Of a stretch of DNA of 64,000 nt, positions 56,821-64,000 are shown piece by piece. Numbering within the stretch: the stretch's first letter is position 1; every line of letters begins with the position of its first letter. The DNA is taken from NCBI GenBank assembly GCA_963969395.1, contig OZ017805.1, positions 4,464,001 through 4,528,000 of the forward strand. Reading direction: 5' to 3'. This DNA comes from Pseudoscleropodium purum. Lineage: Eukaryota; Streptophyta; Bryopsida; Hypnales; Brachytheciaceae. The notes below the pieces were generated by a model, which did no database searches, had not been told where the DNA came from, and was given only the letters and a program-made list of their open reading frames with translations. The translations under genes and the position numbers were made by a program.

Positions 56821-59800
56821 TGCATAGTTTGCATAGTGTTGATAGTATAGATGAAAAATAAGCATATGATATATTAAACATCGTCTCTCTTAGGAGACTT
56901 TACCTTCAAGTAGAGTAGTGGTAGTATGTGAGCATAGAATCTTTAAGCCAATAAGCCTAGAAGTCTACATTACAGACACTTTTTGTGGTTATAAATATCT
57001 ACATTATAGGTTCTTATGTTATAAACTCTTTCCATGTTATAATGTACCTATATTATAGGTGCATATGTTATAAACATCTTCAAATGATTGTGGGTACAAA
57101 CCTAAAATTAGATTCAAGGCTTGTAGGCCCATGTCTCTGTACTCATATACTAGCATCCTTGCTTCAAGTATACACTTTGCAAACATCAAACGAATTTATA
57201 TACTTTGTATTCTTTATTGATCAAATAGCAAAGGTGTATTCTAAAGCACAAATGATTTGGCTCTTGTTACAATTGGATTGCTACATTTGTTAAGAGTTTT
57301 TGATAATCTTATTGTATTATAAATTATAATGTACTTCTAGTTCTATTCATGCAATACAAGCAAAAAAAACTTTGTTTAGAAACATCATAATATGGTTTAA
57401 ATACAAGTTACTATTTTCATTCACAACAATTCAATAAATGATAATAGGCTCTTGAAAGTATTAGTTCTTAGTATTAGAATTGCATTAGAATAGGAGATAG
57501 AAAAGATAGTCTAGGCTGGAGGTTTTTATTTTTGTTTTATTTTTGAAATCCTTGATGTTTTCTTCTTTAAAGCTCTTAGCTTCAATGATATAGAAACTTC
57601 TTAAAATTCTAAACAAATAAAATAAATTTGCAGCAAATTACTCAAATACTATTAGATAGCCCTATTACAAACAATTTTTTAATCTTATTACTTAAATTTA
57701 AAAAAATGAGTATTGCAATACATATTAGTTTATATTTATTTATTTTCAATCTCATTTTTACAAAAATATACAATGTTGTTTAGTCATAGATGAATTATGG
57801 CAAAATAAAAAAAATTAAAGAAATAACTTAAATAGAGAAATATAATATTACTAACATCCTCTATTTGGAAGATGCACATGACATTTATTTCTCAATCAAG
57901 AGAATATATAATTAGTCGTGCAAAAAAAAAGTCTAATTGTACAACCTTTTAAGGAGAAAAGCTAAATGGGAGAAGAGAAATAAATAAGTTGTTGGTTGCA
58001 AGTCTTAGAGCTATTCATGGTCAATACAACACTAAAGATTAAATAATACAAATCCCATAATATTTAAATGTAATTAGCTACCTATCAAAAGTAACATTCA
58101 TAAGAATGTATTACACCTTCATAAGAGAAATTTTATAGTTGCAAACTAAATGAAAATGATTCTTTTATTATTGACTTATTGCTTGCAAATTATATTAGAT
58201 TTCAAAGCAGTTTAAAGATCTCAAATGAATTGTATTAGAGATGTAGATTCTAAGATAAATTAGGTGTAGATTACTGATAAACTATCAATCTTTTCTCTTA
58301 ACTTGGGACAATGTTGCAATGATAGAGCAAACCCTTTGGAGTTTTTAACTACATTTGATGAAGTATAAATTACTTTTAATGAAACAAGAAGTTGCATCAA
58401 TTATATGAATTAGAATGGTAGTTTTTAATAATTTAGTATAAATCTCTAATAGGTTACATCATGTACACACACACATACACATTTTGACATATATGTACAA
58501 TATGTGACTACTCTACAAGAAAAAGCATTCTAAAATTTTGAAGTGACAACAATAAGGAATATGTCTCAATTGATTCTAGAGGCTATTACAAGAATAAGGA
58601 ATTTAACAAGAATTGACTACACCTTACTTTCTTAAGCAAAAAGATATAATAGAAAGAGATAAATATGACTATTGAATGATTGCAAGAAACTTCTAATGAT
58701 TTTATTGTGCTTTCTTAGGACATGTGATTTTTTGGGATTAATTTAAACAATTTAAACAATTTAATATATTAAAAAATATGCTTAAAATATAAGCCATTAA
58801 AAAATTATACCCTAGGAAGATAAAGTAAAGAATTTTTTTTTCTAAATATCAAAAATAAAAAAGTGCAAAATCTCCAAAAAGAGATTCTTTGATGATTTAA
58901 TTTGTTCGAAAAAAGAAAAGAAAATTTTAAAAATATAATTATTTGTAATAACTCTAAGAGATAGTCGTTCCTTAAAAGAACCTTCTAAACAATATTTTAC
59001 ACATCTCAAAATACAAATAAAAAGAAAATCACTTTCAAGACTTCCACACAACATTGAATTGATTATTTTCAAAATTCCTTCAAAAAATAGTTGCTACTCT
59101 ACTAGAAGACCATCCCCTCTAAATTCTAATTCTAAATTCATTTTGGGAGCTAAAAATAGGACTACCCTTCTAAATGACAAGGATAGATATAAAATTGGAT
59201 TCTATTTTTATAGAATTTTTTTTTTTGAATATGGAAAAAAATTAGTCAAAGTGCATCATAGTACCTAACCTAAGATTCTTAAATTTTTTGGAGCCAAAAT
59301 GAAAATTTTATGGCAAAATATCAATTAATAAGTGAGGTGAGACTAAAAATAGTACATATGTTCTTTGCAATCATTCTATTAGAAATCTGCAAAGAGTATG
59401 CTTTACCAAAAGAAGAATCTATTTAGGTCTTAAAAAATGAAGTTAGTATAGCCACATACATTTTAAATCAAGTGGCATCTCATATTTTATATGGATTGAC
59501 ACCATTATAGAAATGGAATAGAAAAATTCCTGTTGTATTTTTTTTTGAGGACCTTTGAAAGTCTTGCACATATACACATATCAACAAATGTGAATTGAAA
59601 ACTAGGCAGTAAATCTAAGATTAAAGTATATATTTGGAGGATATCCAATCATAAAAAAAAAGCTTATAGATTATGGAATTATGAAAAAAAGGATGTTAAT
59701 ATTATTAACTACTATATTATTTACAACAAAGAATTTTTATTAATATCTCAAATTAAGGAACTAAAAGTAAATGCCAGTTGACATTTTGTTTCCTAGGAAG

Positions 59801-62090
59801 GTCATATTGAAAATATTTGACTCTTCAAATTCCAATTCACATTCTATGTTACCTAAAATTAGAAATGAATATACAACTAATAAGAGTTGTACACTTGTAA
59901 ATGATAGTGAGGTAAAGTCTATAAATACCCTTCATATTGGTGATAATGGGAGTAACATTTCATTGTCTATTAGTACTCAAAACAAGTCTATGAATCTTGA
60001 TATTAGTAGTTACTAAAAAAAAGACAAGCTTATAAATACAGATGTTGAAAATAATGAAAATAGCACTAAACTAATATGTTCAAGATTAGGGAGTCCATCC
60101 AAAATCTTTAATTCTATATATAGAATTTTGACAATTAGTCCAAAAAGCAATGACAAGTTAGATTTAGACAAGTGAAATGAATCAAAAAACAATGTCAGAA
60201 AAATTTATAGCTTAGTAGATACCTATAAAGATTGCAATCTAAAGTCAAAAAATTATAAGGTTACATCATTATCCATGGTAGCAAGAACTTATAGTGTAAA
60301 CTCAAGAGTGACAATTTTCTATGATGAGTCAAATACTTTAAAGGCAATGTTAAATTTCCAAATGCAAATCAACAGAAAGAAGCTATGATAGAAGAAATAA
60401 AGTCTTGAGTAAATAACGGCACATGGAAATTTACAAAATTACTAATGGAAAGAATTTGGTAGAAAATAAATAGATTTGTAAAGTGAAAACCAAAGCAAAT
60501 GGTGCCACTGAGAGATTTAAGGTTAGGTTGGTGATGAAAGGTAATTCAAATGTATGAGACTGATTTTGTAGACGGTTTTTCATCCACTACTAAAGCATAT
60601 AGTATTAGGATGTTGTTGATGATTGCAAGAGTCAAAGATGTTGAGAGATGATTCTAAGGATTTGAATGATATTTAGAAGAAGATATCTATATAGCTTTGC
60701 CTCAAGGAAGAAAACTTTTTGTAGAGATATTGGTCCAAAAGTGGAAAAATTGATTTGTCACTTGCTTAAGAATTGTCATAGGTTTAAAATTTCTAGAAGG
60801 TAGGAGAATCAAGAAATTTCAAGATTTTTGAATGAATAGAATTTGATTCACTCAAATATTAGACTGTGTGGTTGTTATTATTCAACAAATTTTTATTGAC
60901 AATTTCTAAATTTGTGGATTATGAACTTTTCTAATTGCAAGGACAAACAATTATTAGAGAAATGAATATTTCATTTGTAAACTACATTTGATATCACCAT
61001 TAGGCCTACTAATAAGTACATTGGGATTCATATAACAAGAGTTAGGTCTCAAAGGTCAATATACTTTGATCAAGCATACTTTATTGAAACAATCTTGGTC
61101 AAATATATTTTTTCAAATATAAATTTGATAAACTCTTCTACTAACCGACATTTTTGTATATAAGAGTCATTAAAAGATGACAATGAGATAAGCCTAGAAT
61201 TTCAATATGAATTTTGTGTTGGTAGTTTGTTATACTTAACGAATTGATTATGTCCTAACATTCCTCAAATGTTGGAAATTATTTTACAATATAGAAGCAA
61301 TTTTAGTGCATAGAGGTGACTTGCATTGCTAATTGAAGTACCTTTGTAGTACTAGTGATTATGCAAGTTGCTATTCTTCACCAAAAAATCTTCATCAAGT
61401 AGTTACGTATGTTGATGTTGATTATGTTGAAAGAGTCACACAAGAGTTATTGTAATTTGAAACATTGGATTGGTCTCATGGGTGAGCTGAAAGCAAGAGT
61501 GTATTGCAACATTAAGCTCAGATTTAAAGTATAGTTCATCATTAACAAGGGAGAAATAAACAAATTGGATTTGCCTTTTAGTCAAAAGTCTTGATATGCT
61601 TCTAGTTAGACCTTCATTCCTATCTTATGATAATCAAATTGTAGTAAGACTTGTAAAAAATCTTAAATATCGTAAGTATACAAAACACATTGATGTATAT
61701 TATCATTGTAGGTGAGAGTATCCATAGAGTCTAATATTTCTAATATTTCTACTTGCTAACAAGTGGAAGATATTGTTACAAAAGCCCTTCTTTCCCAAAA
61801 GGTGATAAATTTTTGAAGAGCACTCAATAAGATTCAACTAGAAGTTAAAGATGAATAGTAGTTTACACTAAAATGCATGAATACCATCAAAATGTAGTGT
61901 GAGTAGAAGTATTAGATAATAATACATAGTTTACATTTTGTTGATAGTATAGATGAAAAGTAATTGAATGATATTCATCCATATATCATCTCTCTCAGAA
62001 AACCTCTAAGTATATACTTCATAGATGTCAAGTGGGCTTATGTGCTTTGCATTCTTTACCAATATGAAAAAATGTGTTAGCTAAATCTTC
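56821..62090 (+). mobile_element. Decayed Ty1/copia LTR retrotransposon
   Basis: Pol order on the plus strand is integrase C-terminal and connecting segments (about 59340-59740), then reverse transcriptase (about 60360-61250), then the RNase H end (to about 61857). That is the copia order. LTR relics flank it: the phrase GTTGATAGTATAGATGAAAA occurs at about 56840 and again at about 61940, followed by related GTCTCTCT/ATCTCTCT and GCATTCTTTA segments. The right LTR (about 61921-62090) is shorter than the left (about 56821-57290). Numerous stops and frameshifts mean the copy is dead. No primer-binding site was recognised. Confidence 0.7.
59340..61857 (+). pseudogene. Copia pol remnant (integrase, reverse transcriptase, RNase H)
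   Basis: Recognisable pieces in several plus-strand frames include a copia segment ending in KKAYRLWNYEKK near 59660; NGTWKFTKL near 60415; KVKTKANGATERFKVRLV near 60480-60535; YIGIHITRVRSQRSIYFDQ near 61015; GSLLYLTN near 61225; and DIVTKALLSQK near 61770. These match the Ty1/copia reverse transcriptase and RNase H regions in order. The catalytic motif region of the reverse transcriptase is too decayed to identify with certainty. More than ten stops and several frameshifts interrupt it. Confidence 0.7.
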
Positions 62091-62394
62091 ACAAATGTCA
62101 CTAGATTGCCTCGAAATCTTCAAAAAGAGTAGCCATAATGGTCACTTTATTCACTAAATGGCCATTGTATTATCCTAAAACTTCTACAACATTGAGATTT
62201 AGATCCTATCCTTGTAAAAAGAAGGAATCAAGCACAAATTAACAAGGGTGGAATCTAAACCTCAATTTAGTAAGCAAAAATTCATTGTGATTAACATAAG
62301 CCAATCTAGATATGCAAAATACCTAATGTAGTATGAATGTAGAGGTCATTGACAAAAGGATTAATTTTTAGTATTGTAGAAGATTTAAAAAAAC

Positions 62395-62680
62395 ACCAAC
62401 ATTAGAGGATTTTTGGAAAGTTGGAAGGGCCGTTTCAAGTTGGTACTCCTTGCAGTTCTCCTCTCGCAATTTTGGCAAACAAATGTTCCTATAAAAAAAA
62501 AAAAATTTTAAAACAAAAAAATCATTCTTGAAATGAAGAAAAAGTTGAAAAAAAATATATTATTTTTAGATATGGCAATTGCTTTGCCACATTAGCAAGT
62601 TGTTGCAAGGCAATTCTTGCAGTTTGAAAACTGTTGGGAATTCACAACCCTCTAGAAGGCTGAAAACTCCTCATATGGGT
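62395..62680. repeat. Dispersed repeat, copy 2
   Basis: Related to 54990-55260: shared phrases are GAGGATTTTTGGAAAG and GGCCGTTT, CTCCT before an A-rich run, then TCTTGAAATGAAGAAAAA. Identity is moderate. Confidence 0.45.
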
Positions 62681-64000
62681 TGATTAAAAAAATACTCAAT
62701 GACAATATGAATTTCGTTTCATTTTGTATAGCAAATTGGCTTTGAGTTCCAAGATTACCTACAAGATAGGTCATGTATGTCAAAGATTATGCTATCCTAG
62801 GGAAATACTTAAATTAGCCTACTTCCAACCTAAGCCACTATTAGATTGCAAAAAGGCCATTTTAAGATTTATCAAAGACTAGCATTAAGGCTGTGCCCTA
62901 CTACAATTTTTGTTTGTTAGAATTTGACATTCACTAGGGAATAAGAATCAATGGCTTTGTATATGAGGGCTACACGATACTTCCTCTTAACTACCAAAAA
63001 TTTCCATCCTAACTAACTTCAAAGAGAGTACCAATCTAATAGCCTACCTTGCATATTCTACACCTCTTCAATTTTTCAATCATCTTTTAAGTGAAATTGC
63101 ATCTTCTTTACTAAAATGCATTTTTCCTTCTCTTTTTTCTTCTCTTTTTTTATTTGGCATCTTCTTTTGACCAACATTTGGAGTGTTTTAGAGCCATCTT
63201 CATTATGAGACCAAAGGATTATTATCATGTACCTAATGTTGTTGACAAGTGATTTTTTTTCTATCTTTGTTTATAGAAGGTCTATAATGTTACATAAATC
63301 TAATAGCTTTATGGTTTTTCTTTTGGATTGTTGAGTTGAGATATGATTGTTTCTAGGTCAACAAACTTTAATGCATGATTGTTTTCAATGTCTTCTGTGT
63401 TTCATTTTTTGTCATATGTATAGAAAGTGATTTACTGATTTATGGTTTAGAAAAGTTTGAACCACTATTCTTTCTAGCTTGTATACATCAACATATCAAC
63501 TCACATGATCTAGATGCTGTTGGTGATGTTTGAAATAAGATTTGCAAAGCTACAAAGAATAGTTCAAAAAGTTAGTGAAAGAGAATTTTGATTTTTTCAT
63601 CTCATGCAAAAATACCATAGATAGTAACAAGTTTATCATCCTATAATGTTGATGGTCTTATATGATTTTGAAATTTCATACAAGATATTTAACATATTGT
63701 TGTACTTATATGCATTTGTACACCACTACTTGGTTTGTTGTTTAATGTAATATAACATTATTAGCAAAGGTTCTTGTACCCTTCTATATGTAAGGATATT
63801 AACATCAATGAAGGGATGATTTTCATAGTCTTGAAAGCATTGATTTGTTAATCCACCAATCCTCAATTTAGCATTGGATTTTGCCCTTTTTTTTAAAAGA
63901 CTTCTAATGTAGGCTAAGTTTCTTATTTTTTATTCTTTTTATTTTTAAAAATGTGCATATAAAATTGCAACAAATAGAAATAGTTAATGAGGCAATTAGA
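62681..64000. other. No gene seen
   Basis: AT-rich DNA up to the window edge, without ORFs of note or recognised repeats. Confidence 0.45.

Overview
The window is plant nuclear DNA: AT-rich, gene-poor and crowded with decayed mobile elements. I see only one convincing intact host gene, a LIKE HETEROCHROMATIN PROTEIN 1 (LHP1/TFL2)-type chromodomain gene on the minus strand (50874-54376, five exons, all GT-AG introns). Spliceosomal introns, TTTAGGG-type telomere-like motifs, Ty1/copia and hAT relics and very long non-coding stretches fit a land plant with a large genome. A gymnosperm-like seed plant is my guess, but the species cannot be fixed from the sequence alone.

The outstanding object is a complete 11,923-bp DNA transposon at 7904-19826. 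It starts CAGGGTTGAC, ends with the inverted copy GTCAACCCTG, and is bounded by a perfect 8-bp target-site duplication, CATCACAA (7896-7903 and 19827-19834). This is the hAT-superfamily signature. It landed inside an older gag-like reading frame on the minus strand, which reads straight through once the element is removed. The element has no recognisable transposase. It carries three genes: an intact 497-codon protein-kinase-like gene (minus, 8513-10006); a broken gene with a CxxC domain and a Gly/Ser/Tyr-rich tail (minus, 11141-12403); and a long broken gene (plus, 15941-19345) with a paralogue of that N-terminal domain, coiled coils, a RING-H2 finger and a basic nuclear-localisation-like patch. 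Five very GC- and CpG-rich arrays of roughly 10-bp GGGGCGGACG-like units lie at the two ends and upstream of each of the three genes. In all three genes a TATA-like box sits at the gene-proximal edge of the array, about 213-224 bp before the ATG. The element therefore looks like a co-regulated three-gene cassette with a repeated promoter module.

A 324-bp miniature relative (33500-33823) has the same two ends, inverted relative to the big element, and its own perfect 8-bp duplication (CATCAACC). It carries GC-array sequence between its ends and lies directly next to a host TATA-like box. The family therefore moves non-autonomous copies.

Elsewhere: 1-7 kb holds degenerate repeats, including five related hairpins at 1.9-3.3 kb and a small inverted repeat at 4.4 kb. 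21.8-28.2 kb holds tandem repeats bounding a gene-less block, plus a long TA/TTTA microsatellite. 29.8-31.6 kb has fold-back repeats. 34.9-36.8 kb has a decayed multi-exon reading frame of unknown function. 38.9-39.3 kb has a short degenerate tandem repeat. 42.1-44.6 kb has a palindromic tandem repeat followed by a decayed hAT transposase. 56.8-62.1 kb is a decayed Ty1/copia retrotransposon. Most premature stops in the decayed frames can be explained by single C-to-T changes in CAA, CAG or CGA codons, as expected for cytosine-methylated DNA.
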